This document shows positions 1 to 7,075 of a stretch of DNA of 32,678 nucleotides, piece by piece; position 1 is the first letter of the stretch; every line of letters begins with the position of its first letter. The position numbers were made by a program, and so were the translations under genes. This DNA comes from Acidobacteriaceae bacterium (lineage in GTDB: Bacteria; Acidobacteriota; Terriglobia; Terriglobales; Acidobacteriaceae), in the NCBI GenBank assembly GCA_031296355.1, contig JARLFX010000253.1, forward strand, positions 1 through 32,678, read 5' to 3'. Below the pieces are notes generated by a model. That model made no database searches and was not told where the DNA came from. It was given only the letters and a program-made list of their open reading frames with translations.

Positions 1-169
1 CTTAAAAAGGAAGAGAGCGCAGCGCATTCCATCATGGCCAGGAGTCGTTGACTCCAGCAAAGGCCGTATACATTTGCGCAGACCAACCTGTCACTCTCAC
101 TTTTCGCTTGCGATAAGGCGGCGGACCATACATTTGCACCGCCCTTGACACCTACTGAGGACCACAATA
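1..169. other. Gene-free left edge, no confident gene
   Basis: I see no convincing coding sequence here. The 10-mer ATACATTTGC occurs twice in direct orientation (68-77 and 128-137), exactly 60 nt apart. This may be debris of a mobile element, since the next 3 kb is full of such debris, but one short repeat pair is weak evidence. The toxin gene on the minus strand ends at 170. Confidence 0.3.
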
Positions 170-592
170 CTACGAAACGTCAATCGTCCAATTAACGGTA
201 ACCGCGCTATCAACGTTTGCAAAGGCCTTGTCGTTTGTCACTAGGACGGCTCCTATAGAAGACGCATGCGCAGCAATCAGAAGATCCATATTGGCCAGCG
301 GCCGCCCGCTGGCTTCTAGATTGGCACGCATTCGGCCGTACTCTTTTGCTGCTTCGGAGTCCCAAGGTTGAACATCGATCGTGTCGAGAAAAAGCTCTAT
401 CTGTTCTCGAACTACAGCATTCATTGGTCGCTTTGCCAGCCCGTATCTGACCTCTGCTTCTGTGATTGCTGAGATGCAGACCTCATCTTCTTCACCGGCG
501 GCCTCAAATTTCTGCCGGGCCGCCAGGGAATTTCCCTTAATGATGTAGCTCACCGTATTTGTGTCAAGCATGTACTTAACGGGAGGGGTCAT
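170..592 (-). CDS. vapC: VapC/FitB-like PIN-domain toxin ribonuclease
   Basis: This 140-residue PIN-domain protein is the toxin half of a type II toxin-antitoxin pair. Such proteins are Mg2+-dependent RNases in the cytoplasm. The acidic PIN residues are visible: D10 in MLDTNT, E47 in ITEAEVRYG, D103 in MDLLIAAHA and D121 in VTNDKAF. The length is typical of VapC/FitB. The start is supported by CAGGAG about 5 nt upstream. The ATG overlaps the antitoxin stop (ATGA), so the two are probably translationally coupled. The target RNA cannot be read from sequence. The pair lies beside insertion-sequence remnants, consistent with horizontal gain. Confidence 0.9.
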   Translation of the reverse strand: MTPPVKYMLDTNTVSYIIKGNSLAARQKFEAAGEEDEVCISAITEAEVRYGLAKRPMNAVVREQIELFLDTIDVQPWDSEAAKEYGRMRANLEASGRPLANMDLLIAAHASSIGAVLVTNDKAFANVDSAVTVNWTIDVS

Positions 593-831
593 AGCTCCTG
601 GCGCTCCTGAGGTAAACTCTTGTCCCTGTCAGTCAAAAAGTCGTCTGGAACGCCGGCGCTGTCCAGTGCCTCAAAGATGTCATTCCATTTTGCAGGGCGA
701 CGAGAAAGGATAACGTCTCCAGTCCTAGGATCTCGCTCGACGTATACCTCTTTAGTGTCGAAGCGGAACGCAGCCGGCAGGCGAATAGCCTGGCTACGGC
801 CGGTGATAAACACTTTTGCCTTTGTTCTCAT
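589..831 (-). CDS. vapB: VapB-like AbrB/SpoVT-fold antitoxin
   Basis: This 80-residue protein is the likely antitoxin for the PIN toxin. It would neutralise the toxin and repress the operon. The N-terminus (MRTKAKVFITGRSQAIRLP) is a typical swapped-hairpin AbrB/MazE DNA-binding motif, and the acidic C-terminal half would wrap the toxin. The frame is open further upstream to 924, but ATG at 831 is preferred because AGGAGG sits 6 nt upstream and the family normally begins at this MRTKAKVF-type sequence. The stop overlaps the vapC start by 4 nt. Confidence 0.88.
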   Translation of the reverse strand: MRTKAKVFITGRSQAIRLPAAFRFDTKEVYVERDPRTGDVILSRRPAKWNDIFEALDSAGVPDDFLTDRDKSLPQERQEL

Positions 832-849
832 GTGACACCTCCTGGTACC

Positions 850-859
850 TATCATGATA
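850..859. promoter_or_regulatory. Candidate VapB operator palindrome
   Basis: TATCATGATA is a perfect 10-bp palindrome about 19 nt upstream of the antitoxin ATG. It lies just beyond the Shine-Dalgarno site, in an AT-rich stretch. VapB-type antitoxins commonly autorepress through inverted repeats at this location. The assignment rests on position and symmetry only. Confidence 0.35.
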
Positions 860-1019
860 CATATCAAATAAGGCCACCACAACCTCTGATTGTTTGAACC
901 ATCAATGTCTTTTGTTTCCGACATCTAGGTGTTTAGTCCCAGCGCGTGGTGGGGTAGTCTATTCAGACTTGCCATCGGCGGAGGTTTGTTCTGGCCCACC
1001 CTGGGACGTTGAGGTTTAA

Positions 1020-1084
1020 GAGGATGTTCGTCTCTGCTGGAGCGTAGCCCGTAGGGCGAAGCGGAAGCAGAGACGAACATCCTC
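1020..1084. repeat. REP-like palindrome, 19-bp perfect arms
   Basis: Perfect 19-bp inverted arms (1020-1038 and 1066-1084, GAGGATGTTCGTCTCTGCT and its complement) flank a 27-nt centre that starts GGAGCGTAGCCCG. The centre has its own small GCCC/GGGC stem. It sits 6 nt beyond the stop of the istB remnant, so it could also act as a transcription stop, but no T-run follows. The centre shares GGAGCGTAGC with a second palindrome at 2672-2722 whose arms are unrelated. Confidence 0.8.
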
Positions 1085-1090
1085 CAGGGA

Positions 1091-1225
1091 TTACTCTTTG
1101 CGCTTCTTCCCCAGTGTTCTGCGGAAACGGTACGACTCAGAGCCGGTCTCGATGATGTGGGCCTGGTCGGTGAGACGGTCGAGGATACCCGTTGCTTTTA
1201 CCGCATCGGAACGTGTCAACGAGTT
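1091..1225 (-). pseudogene. 3' remnant of IS21-family istB ATPase gene
   Basis: Translation of the minus strand from the IS3 boundary at 1225 to TAA at 1091 gives 45 in-frame codons. They include [18 protein letters not shown] followed by [16 protein letters not shown] and a stop. This matches the usual IstB helper-ATPase C-terminus (LLDRL..HAHII....SYRFR). The rest of istB and istA are missing. The reading frame stops exactly at the terminal inverted repeat of the neighbouring IS3 element, so insertion or a linked deletion truncated it. Identification is from motif memory and is fairly firm. Confidence 0.7.
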
Positions 1226-1246
1226 TGAGACAGGTGTAGTGAGAGT

Positions 1247-2257
1247 TTAGTGTCGAATTTCTTCTGTTGCCGGTGTTGGTGTTGGGGGGGGGTTGATCCA
1301 GACCGCAGTGGGCTGGGGCGGATGCTTTGGGCGGAGGCGGACGAAGCGTTCAGGGTTGCGGGCATAGGCTTGGTCAAGCACGTTTTGTCGTTGCTCGATG
1401 ATCTGTGATGCCAAGCCGTAATGCAGCATGTCCGGCGTTAGAAGGGCGATTCCACTGTGATGATGGTCGTGGTTGTACCAGGGGAAGAAGCGCTGGCAAA
1501 AGGCTCGCGCGTCCTCGATGGAGCCGAAGCGATCGGGGAACTCGGGTCGGTACTTGAGAGTCTTGAACTGGCTTTCCGAATATGGATTGTCGTCCGATAC
1601 GTGCGGGCGACTATGGGTTTTGGTCACGCCCAGATCGGCCAGCATCAGCGCCACCGGCTTGGAGGTCATCGAGGTTCCGCGATCGGCATGGATGGTCAGA
1701 GTACCTGCCGCTATACCTTGTCTCTCGCAGGTTGCGGCGATCAGCCGCTTGGCCAGCTCGGCGGTTTCGCGTCCTGCCACCATCCAGCCCACCACGTTGC
1801 GGCTGAAGATGTCCAGGATGACGTAGAGGTGGAAGTAAGTCCATTTGGCCGGGCCGAGCAGCTTCGTGATATCCCAGCTCCAGACCTGATTGGGTCCGGT
1901 GGCCAACAGCTCCGGCTTCTTGTACTGCGGATGCCGAAGCTGGTTGCGGCGCTCCTTCATCTCCCCGTTCTGGGCCAGGATGCGATGCATGGTGCGGACC
2001 GAGCAGAGATAGATGTCCTCGTCCAGCAGCGTGGCATAGACCTCCGCCGGAGTCTGATCACGGAAGCGCTCCGAGTGCAGATGATCGAGCACCACCTGAC
2101 GTTCTGCCGCGTCCAGAGCCCGCTCCGGCGTGGGGCGGACCCGCTTGGGAACGGTGGTGGGCTGCATATGGCGATACAACGTCGCACGCGGCACCCCGAG
2201 GGCGCGGCAGGCAACCGCTTGGCCAACACTTTTGCCCAACTGCAGAGCGGCGCTCAT
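1247..2257 (-). CDS. IS3-family transposase OrfB (DDE integrase)
   Basis: This 336-residue protein is the catalytic subunit of the IS3 element. It has an N-terminal helical HTH_21-like segment (about residues 20-110) and an rve integrase core (about 120-280). The DDE triad is readable as D129 (WSWDITKL), D192 (HADRGT) and E228 (PYSESQF), with 35 residues between the last two as expected. The start ATG overlaps a TGA of the restored orfA frame (TGATG), implying translational coupling. The C-terminal tail is proline-rich and its codons contain a run of nine C (G9 on the plus strand, 1284-1292). The core looks intact. Confidence 0.93.
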   Translation of the reverse strand: MSAALQLGKSVGQAVACRALGVPRATLYRHMQPTTVPKRVRPTPERALDAAERQVVLDHLHSERFRDQTPAEVYATLLDEDIYLCSVRTMHRILAQNGEMKERRNQLRHPQYKKPELLATGPNQVWSWDITKLLGPAKWTYFHLYVILDIFSRNVVGWMVAGRETAELAKRLIAATCERQGIAAGTLTIHADRGTSMTSKPVALMLADLGVTKTHSRPHVSDDNPYSESQFKTLKYRPEFPDRFGSIEDARAFCQRFFPWYNHDHHHSGIALLTPDMLHYGLASQIIEQRQNVLDQAYARNPERFVRLRPKHPPQPTAVWINPPPTPTPATEEIRH

Positions 2258-2313
2258 CAGTTCTCCTCGTCGATCTGTATGTTCGGAATTGGGTTGCCCA
2301 ACAGCGCAGCCAC

Positions 2314-2320
2314 TTTTTTT
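2314..2320 (-). other. A7 slippery run in orfA
   Basis: On the coding (minus) strand the run reads C-AAAAAAA-G. The codons CAA AAA AAG give the scrambled frame. An eighth A, a -1 ribosomal slip on A AAA AAG, or transcriptional slippage would give QKKVAALLG. A AAA AAG is a classic IS3-family slip heptamer. Here the slip would complete OrfA and stop at the orfB start rather than make an OrfAB fusion, so a simple one-base loss is at least as likely. Confidence 0.5.
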
Positions 2321-2671
2321 GAACCTCGATGATCAACTCGGCGTTCTTCAGCTTCTTCGTCAAACGGGCAATAACGGCCTCTTGCTCGCGGTTCCGTTTG
2401 ACCAGTGGGCTGACAACCACCTTGGGACCGCGCTTCTTGGCGGTCAGAGCGTCGAACTCTCCCTGCTTCCGCTGCCGCCTCCAGGTGGCCAGGTGCGAAG
2501 AGTAGAGACCCTCCCGGCGCAACAAGGCACCCACCCCTCCGACACCTCTGGTTGAATCGGCCTGGTCGATGATCGACAGCTTATACTCGGCGCTGAAACG
2601 ACGACGATGCGGACGGGCGACCACTTCAGAATCCGGAACCAGCGGCCTTGGGGCGGACGCCGGGTGGACGC

Positions 2672-2722
2672 CCGCAGCGTTGGCTGCTTCTCCGCTACGC
2701 TCCGAAGCTGCCAACGCTGCGG
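2672..2722. repeat. REP-like palindrome inside orfA
   Basis: The 19-bp arms (2672-2690 and 2704-2722) match at 18 of 19 positions around a 13-nt centre, TCCGCTACGCTCC. The palindrome lies in the coding sequence for the N-terminal extension of OrfA and encodes an Ala-rich stretch (SAALAASERSGEAANAAG). The complement of its centre contains GGAGCGTAGC, which is also the start of the centre of the 1020-1084 palindrome, although the arms of the two are unrelated. Confidence 0.75.
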
Positions 2723-2809
2723 AAGAAGTACTTGTCTTGCTTGTGCTCTTCAAAGTGAGATTTCTTTCCCCGCCCTACAGTAATTGCTGAGGGTCCACTT
2801 GTCTCACTC

Positions 2810-3092
2810 ATCTTGGCACAGAGGGCATCGACAAGCGAGTTCATCACAAGATTTGGAACCTCTTTCCCGGAGGCGTTGTGACACTGGTAGCCAACGCAAT
2901 CGGCTCCGCTCCGGTTCCTTCAGCCGCCGAGCCTGAGGCCGCCGTACTCCTTGCGCCAGCGGTAGTAGGTCTGCTCTGTGATCTCCACTTCCTTGCACGC
3001 CAGCGTCGTCGTCTTCCCGTGGGCCACAGCCACTTCTATCTGCCGCAGCAAGTTCACTACTGCTCAGGCGTATGCTTCTTCCCTCGTGCCAT
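2810..3092 (-). pseudogene. Degraded IS3-type orfA (second element)
   Basis: ATG at 3092 has AGGAG about 8 nt upstream and begins MARGKKHTPEQ, then hits a stop. A one-base shift continues as VNLLRQIEVAVAHGKTTTLA, then CKEVEITEQTYYRWRKEYGG. Another shift gives QARRLKEPERSRLRWL. This is the order of a complete IS3-family OrfA helix-turn-helix plus coiled coil, with at least two frameshifts. No orfB follows, because the sequence runs into the right end of the neighbouring IS3 element near 2806. It is a dead remnant. Confidence 0.75.
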
Positions 3093-3432
3093 CTTCCGCT
3101 CCTTTTATGACCAGTCTCTCTCATTCCATCTGGTTCATAAAAGGCCCGCCAGACCAGTGGTGCCACCGGTGGTGGTGAAGGGAAGCCCATTGCGTGTGCT
3201 GGGTAATATCGCGACCATCCTTGCCGGGTTCGGTGTAACGGCAGCCGCAATCGAGGTACTGAGATAGCGGATGTCAGCGATGCGATGTGGCTGAGTTGAA
3301 TTGCAAGCAGCCGTGTGGCGGCGGCTGCTCGCAGAGCTGATTGTGCGTTAGCCGACGTGGAAACTGGATATGCAGAGTCTTCAGCACTGCAGAGGTTCAG
3401 CCCGTAACGGGGACGCGCAGCCTGACGACGGC
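3093..3432. other. Intergenic remnant region, no intact gene
   Basis: No intact gene is visible over this 340-bp stretch. On the plus strand, 3160-3267 is an open frame ending in a hydrophobic segment (NIATILAGFGVTAAAIEVLR, stop at 3267). It could be the 3' end of a gene cut off by the insertion-sequence debris, but I do not recognise it. At 3306-3329 there is an 8-bp perfect hairpin (AGCAGCCG/CGGCTGCT, 8-nt loop), about 105 nt downstream of the wzz-like gene. It is a weak candidate for a transcription stop, because no clear T-run follows. Confidence 0.35.
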
Positions 3433-4617
3433 TTATGCAGCCTTATGACGGAAGAGTGCTATGAGGCGATTGCCTGCCAATGCCCAGAGTGAAGATGCAA
3501 CGAGACCAAAGAGTAATCCGCCCAGGGCGGTATAGGTGCGGTGCGGTCCAGATTTATGGTCGGGTATATCCGGTTGATCCACTACCTGCAGCATTGGAGC
3601 ATCATGAGACTCATCCAGCCGCGCAGCTTCGTACTGTTTGGAGAGGATGTCAAAAAGCGTTTCGTGAAAGAGGACCTCTCGTTGCTTGCGGACGTAATCC
3701 AGTTGAAGAGACGGAACCTTGGAAGTAGGAATGATTGTGTTATCGCCATTGCCGTGTTGCATCCTTGCCAACTGGCCCTTGAGATCGGTAATTTCACTGC
3801 GAAGCCGGATCACGGCCGGGTCCTGGTTGGTAGAACCCTGCAATAGCCCTGCCAGTTCTACCTCGCGACCGGCAATCTGAGCCTGAGTAGCAGCGACGGT
3901 CTGCACTTCAACGGCAGTCTGCTGGACTGGGGCGATCAAGCCGGACTTTTCCTGACTCTGTTTCAGTTCGACTTCTGCATTTTCCAGAGCGTCCTTTTCT
4001 TGTGCCATTTGCTGTTCATAGAAAAGTCGCCGTTGCGAAGACTCTGTGAGAGCCAGTCTTCCGAGGGCAGCCCGAAGTTCGTCCAGGTAGGCGGCGGTCA
4101 AATCCCTAGCCAGTTTCGGGGTGCGATCCGAAACACTGACCGTCATGATGTCATTTTTTGCGCCGGTGTCGAAGATGCTTCGCTCTGCGAGTATTTTCTC
4201 GGCTGCGGCTTCCTTGTTAACGTGATAGACCTGCAATAGGTTGAACCGCGAGACCATGTCTTTGGCAATAGACCTGCTTTGCAGAAGGCCGATGTAGGTA
4301 TCGCCCGCAGTCCTGATAGATCCACCGAAGCCTGCTGCACCTAGCATAAGGGTTTGGCTATTCATGGCCGCCAACCCCGAATTTGCGGAGCGAGGAGTAA
4401 GGAAAGACGCGTTGGCCGTATAGGTATTGGGGATGAGAAGCGAAAAACCTGCTGCCACAATCATGCAGCCAAAACCTGCAATCAGTATTTTGCGCCGGTT
4501 AACGCGGAGGTGGTTCCAGAGCGCCAGAAGGTCAATCGATGATTCCTCAAAGATGGGAGTTGGATGGGATACTGGTTGCTGCGTATCATCGGATCGATTG
4601 TCACGTTCTTGCGACAT
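3433..4617 (-). CDS. Wzz-type polysaccharide chain-length regulator
   Basis: This 394-residue inner-membrane protein has the polysaccharide co-polymerase layout. A short cytoplasmic N-terminus precedes TM1 (about 44-62). A large periplasmic region follows, with a long helical/coiled segment (about 190-290, Gln/Glu-rich). A proline-rich motif (QPDIPDHKSGPHRT, about 348-361) leads into TM2 (about 362-383). There is no Walker-type tyrosine kinase domain, so it resembles the Wzz class or the membrane part of a split PCP-2a system. It would set the length of the polymer made by the Wzy protein encoded at 10.5-11.9 kb. The ATG has GAAGGAAGG just upstream. It is transcribed away from gmd across a shared 319-bp region. 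Confidence 0.85.
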   Translation of the reverse strand: MSQERDNRSDDTQQPVSHPTPIFEESSIDLLALWNHLRVNRRKILIAGFGCMIVAAGFSLLIPNTYTANASFLTPRSANSGLAAMNSQTLMLGAAGFGGSIRTAGDTYIGLLQSRSIAKDMVSRFNLLQVYHVNKEAAAEKILAERSIFDTGAKNDIMTVSVSDRTPKLARDLTAAYLDELRAALGRLALTESSQRRLFYEQQMAQEKDALENAEVELKQSQEKSGLIAPVQQTAVEVQTVAATQAQIAGREVELAGLLQGSTNQDPAVIRLRSEITDLKGQLARMQHGNGDNTIIPTSKVPSLQLDYVRKQREVLFHETLFDILSKQYEAARLDESHDAPMLQVVDQPDIPDHKSGPHRTYTALGGLLFGLVASSLWALAGNRLIALFRHKAA

Positions 4618-4936
4618 AAACCTTCCTTCAGCTCAATAAATTCTCTTCAGAAGATGTGCTCCATCACCTGATCTAAGGGCTCTTGGTGCGATTGAGATGG
4701 GTAGCAAGTTTGAGTCTACGTGAGGGCCTCGAGTGTGACAAGACGGCAAGATGGGAGTGGGCATTCTGGGGTTCCCGAACGCTCGCCTCTCATGGCAGCA
4801 CTGAAAACGGCTATAAAATAGGGGGGATGCAATGGGTTGTCTGAATCGGGATGCCCCTCATATAAACTGATTTTATATTCATCGCAACGCTATACTTACG
4901 GAGCCCGCATATCGAGGGCTGAAGGAGAAAGCAACG
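4618..4936. promoter_or_regulatory. Divergent promoter region, wzz / gmd operon
   Basis: This 319-bp region separates the divergent wzz-like gene and gmd and must hold promoters for both. On the plus strand, TTGTCT (4837-4842) and TATAAA (4861-4866) with an 18-nt spacer form a plausible sigma-70-type promoter for gmd. TATACT at 4891-4896 is an alternative -10 without a good -35. No terminator, riboswitch or small gene is evident. The exact start sites are inference. Confidence 0.35.
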
Positions 4937-6022
4937 TTGGGTAAGGTTGCACTTATTACAGGAATCACCGGGCAGGATGGTGCGTATCTTGCGGAGTTTC
5001 TCCTTCGCAAAGGCTATACGGTCCACGGCATTAAACGACGCAGTTCGCTTTTCAATACTGACCGCATTGACCACCTCTACCAGGACCCCCACATTGGTAA
5101 GCGGGATTTCCAACTGCACTACGGCGATCTCACGGATTCCTGCGGTTTGCTGCATATCGTGCAGAAGGTGCAACCCGACGAGATCTACAACCTGGGCGCA
5201 CAGAGCCACGTCGCGGTTTCTTTTGAACAGCCGGAATATACGGCGAATGTTGATGCTACCGGGACGTTGAGAATTTTGGAAGCGATACGCATTCTTGGGC
5301 TGGAGAAGAAGACTCGTTTTTACCAGGCCTCTACCTCGGAGCTATACGGTTTAGTACAGCAGATTCCCCAGACGGAGAAGACGCCGTTTCATCCGCGTTC
5401 GCCGTATGCAGTGGCGAAGCTATATGCGTACTGGATTACGGTGAATTATCGCGAGGCCTATGGAATGTTTGCGTGCAACGGCATTCTCTTCAACCACGAG
5501 TCGCCTTTGCGTGGAGAGACTTTTGTGACGCGCAAGATTACGCGTGCGCTGGCACGCATTAAGCTTGGACTTCAGGACAAACTGTATCTGGGCAATCTTG
5601 ATTCACTGCGCGACTGGGGCCACGCTCGCGACTATGTTGAGATGCAGTGGCTGATGTTGCAGCAGGAAACCCCAGAAGACTATGTGATCGCAACCGGAGA
5701 GCAGCATAGCGTACGTGAGTTTGTGACGATAGCCGCGGAGGATCTTGGCATCGCGCTTACCTGGCGCGGGCATGGCATCGATGAAGTTGCGGTGGATCCG
5801 CGGGGGGCTGTTGTGGTTGCCGTGGATCCGCGGTACTTCCGTCCGGCAGAAGTAGAGACACTGCTGGGCGATGCTACCTATGCGCGCACGCGCCTGGGCT
5901 GGAAGCCGAAAGTAACGTTTACGGAACTGGTCAAGGAAATGATCCAGTCTGATCTTTTGGCTTCGCAACGAGATCAACTGGTCAAGAAGCATGGGTATAA
6001 CGTCTATGAATACAATGAATAG
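4937..6022 (+). CDS. gmd: GDP-mannose 4,6-dehydratase
   Basis: Converts GDP-D-mannose to GDP-4-keto-6-deoxy-D-mannose, the first committed step to GDP-L-fucose, in the cytoplasm. The 361-residue length is normal for the family. It is a short-chain dehydrogenase: NAD(P)-binding G9-x-x-G12-x-x-G15 (GITGQDG), catalytic T133 and E135 in STSELYG, and Y157/K161 in SPYAVAK. Family signatures [18 protein letters not shown] and [17 protein letters not shown] are present. The start is TTG, supported by GAAGGAG 9 nt upstream. fcl follows with an overlap. An in-frame 30-bp near-repeat (5786-5803 and 5816-5833) doubles VAVDPR, but the overall length is not abnormal. Confidence 0.96.
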   Translation: MGKVALITGITGQDGAYLAEFLLRKGYTVHGIKRRSSLFNTDRIDHLYQDPHIGKRDFQLHYGDLTDSCGLLHIVQKVQPDEIYNLGAQSHVAVSFEQPEYTANVDATGTLRILEAIRILGLEKKTRFYQASTSELYGLVQQIPQTEKTPFHPRSPYAVAKLYAYWITVNYREAYGMFACNGILFNHESPLRGETFVTRKITRALARIKLGLQDKLYLGNLDSLRDWGHARDYVEMQWLMLQQETPEDYVIATGEQHSVREFVTIAAEDLGIALTWRGHGIDEVAVDPRGAVVVAVDPRYFRPAEVETLLGDATYARTRLGWKPKVTFTELVKEMIQSDLLASQRDQLVKKHGYNVYEYNE

Positions 6023-7019
6023 CTCTTTGCTGAAGGAGACGAAGATCTATGTTGCAGGTCATCGCGGCCTGGCCGGTTCCGCTATTTTTCGCCGCCTGCG
6101 ACAAGAAGGTGCTGCCGAGATTGTGACGCGTAGCCATGCCGAGCTTGATCTGACGGACCATGCGGCTGTCGTTCGCTTCTTTCAGGAGGCGCGCCCTGAA
6201 TATATTTTTCTGGCAGCCGCAAAAGTTGGCGGCATCATGGCCAACAATACCCGGCCGGCCGAGTTCATCCACGACAATCTCGCAATTCAGACGAACGTAA
6301 TCGAAGCGGCACACCAATTCGGCGTAAAGAGGCTTCTTTTTCTTGGATCGAGTTGCATCTATCCACGCGATTGCCCGCAGCCAATCAAGGAAGAGTACAT
6401 GCTGACGGGGCCGCTGGAGCCGACTAACCGTCCTTATGCGGTGGCGAAGATCGCAGGCATCGAGACCTGCTGGGCTTTCAACCGGCAGTACGGCACGCAA
6501 TACATAGCGGCGATGCCGACCAATTTGTACGGCCCGAATGACAATTATGATCTTGCCGGATCGCATGTGCTGCCGGCTCTACTGCGCAAGATGCATGAGG
6601 CCAAGATTGCTAATGTAACCGAGGTTTCTGTGTGGGGAACTGGTTCCGTGCGCCGTGAGTTTCTGCACAGCGATGACATGGCAGATGCCTGTGTTCATCT
6701 GATGAGCCTGCCGGATGAGGTATACGAACCCATTGCGCTCTCGGAGACGCAGGCGCCCCTGCTGAATGTCGGATGCGGCGAGGATCTGACGGTGCGCGAG
6801 TTGGCGGAGATGATCCGCGACGTAGTCGGATTCAAGGGACGCCTGGCATTCGATGTATCCAAGCCGGATGGTACACCGCGCAAGCTGCTCGACGTATCGC
6901 GCATGAAGCAGGTAGGCTGGCAGGCAAGCATCTCGTTGCGGAAGGGGCTGGAAGCGGTATATGCAGATCTCCCTCGCTTGTTGTCTGGCCATGCCGAAGG
7001 AACTCCAGCCCGGGGCTGA
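6015..7019 (+). CDS. fcl: GDP-L-fucose synthase (epimerase/reductase)
   Basis: Converts GDP-4-keto-6-deoxymannose to GDP-L-fucose by 3,5-epimerisation and NADPH reduction. With the chosen start it is 334 residues. Cofactor motif G15-x-x-G18-x-x-G21 (GHRGLAG), catalytic SSCIYP (S112/S113, C114) and Y141/K145 (NRPYAVAK) are all present, as are [12 protein letters not shown] and [12 protein letters not shown]. In-frame ATGs at 5991 and 6006 are possible alternatives. I chose 6015 because it gives the usual N-terminus and a short overlap with the gmd stop (6020-6022), fitting translational coupling. None of the three has a strong Shine-Dalgarno site. Confidence 0.94.
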   Translation: MNSSLLKETKIYVAGHRGLAGSAIFRRLRQEGAAEIVTRSHAELDLTDHAAVVRFFQEARPEYIFLAAAKVGGIMANNTRPAEFIHDNLAIQTNVIEAAHQFGVKRLLFLGSSCIYPRDCPQPIKEEYMLTGPLEPTNRPYAVAKIAGIETCWAFNRQYGTQYIAAMPTNLYGPNDNYDLAGSHVLPALLRKMHEAKIANVTEVSVWGTGSVRREFLHSDDMADACVHLMSLPDEVYEPIALSETQAPLLNVGCGEDLTVRELAEMIRDVVGFKGRLAFDVSKPDGTPRKLLDVSRMKQVGWQASISLRKGLEAVYADLPRLLSGHAEGTPARG

Positions 7020-7075
7020 GATGAGATGGCATGATCCGTGCCAGGCAATAGTTTATTGAACCGGAGGTTCCTGCA

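Larger units (their letters stand above)
2257..2753 (-). pseudogene. IS3-family transposase OrfA, frame broken at an A7 run
   Basis: This is the DNA-binding helper of the element. Residues about 50-130 form the helix-turn-helix (RRRFSAEYKLSIIDQAD, then YSSHLATWRRQRKQGEFDAL), followed by a leucine-zipper-like segment (LTKKLKNAELIIEVQKK). TTG at 2753 is the likely start. As written, the frame runs past its proper end to 2058 with a scrambled tail. Moving back one base at the A7 run (2314-2320) restores VAALLGNPIPNIQIDEEN and a TGA overlapping the orfB ATG. That is the ending expected for this family. Either one A was lost, or slippage on A7 restores the protein. The first 50 residues include a palindrome-encoded Ala-rich extension. 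Confidence 0.75.
1226..2806 (-). mobile_element. IS3-family insertion sequence
   Basis: The element is about 1.58 kb and carries orfA and orfB on the minus strand. Its ends are imperfect inverted repeats beginning TGAGACAGGTGTA (from 1226) and TGAGACAAGTGGA (complement, from 2806), 11 of 13 identical, with the TG...CA termini usual for IS3. I see no target-site duplication: the left flank is gagtt and the right flank is ctcat. The flanks are remnants of two different elements, which suggests the copy has been through a recombination or adjacent deletion. orfA carries a frame disruption, so autonomous mobility is doubtful. Confidence 0.8.

Noticed and set aside
1457..2332. 291-codon plus-strand frame opposite orfB
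   Set aside because: It lies entirely opposite the IS3 transposase with its readable DDE triad. No family match.
2804..3250. 148-codon minus-strand frame
   Set aside because: Only the short segment QARRLKEPERSRLR belongs to a real gene (a degraded orfA). The rest is a frameshifted shadow, so it is reported as a pseudogene instead.
3401..3411. CCCGT-A-ACGGG inverted repeat downstream of the wzz-like gene
   Set aside because: A one-base loop cannot form a stable hairpin, and no T-run follows. It is not a terminator.
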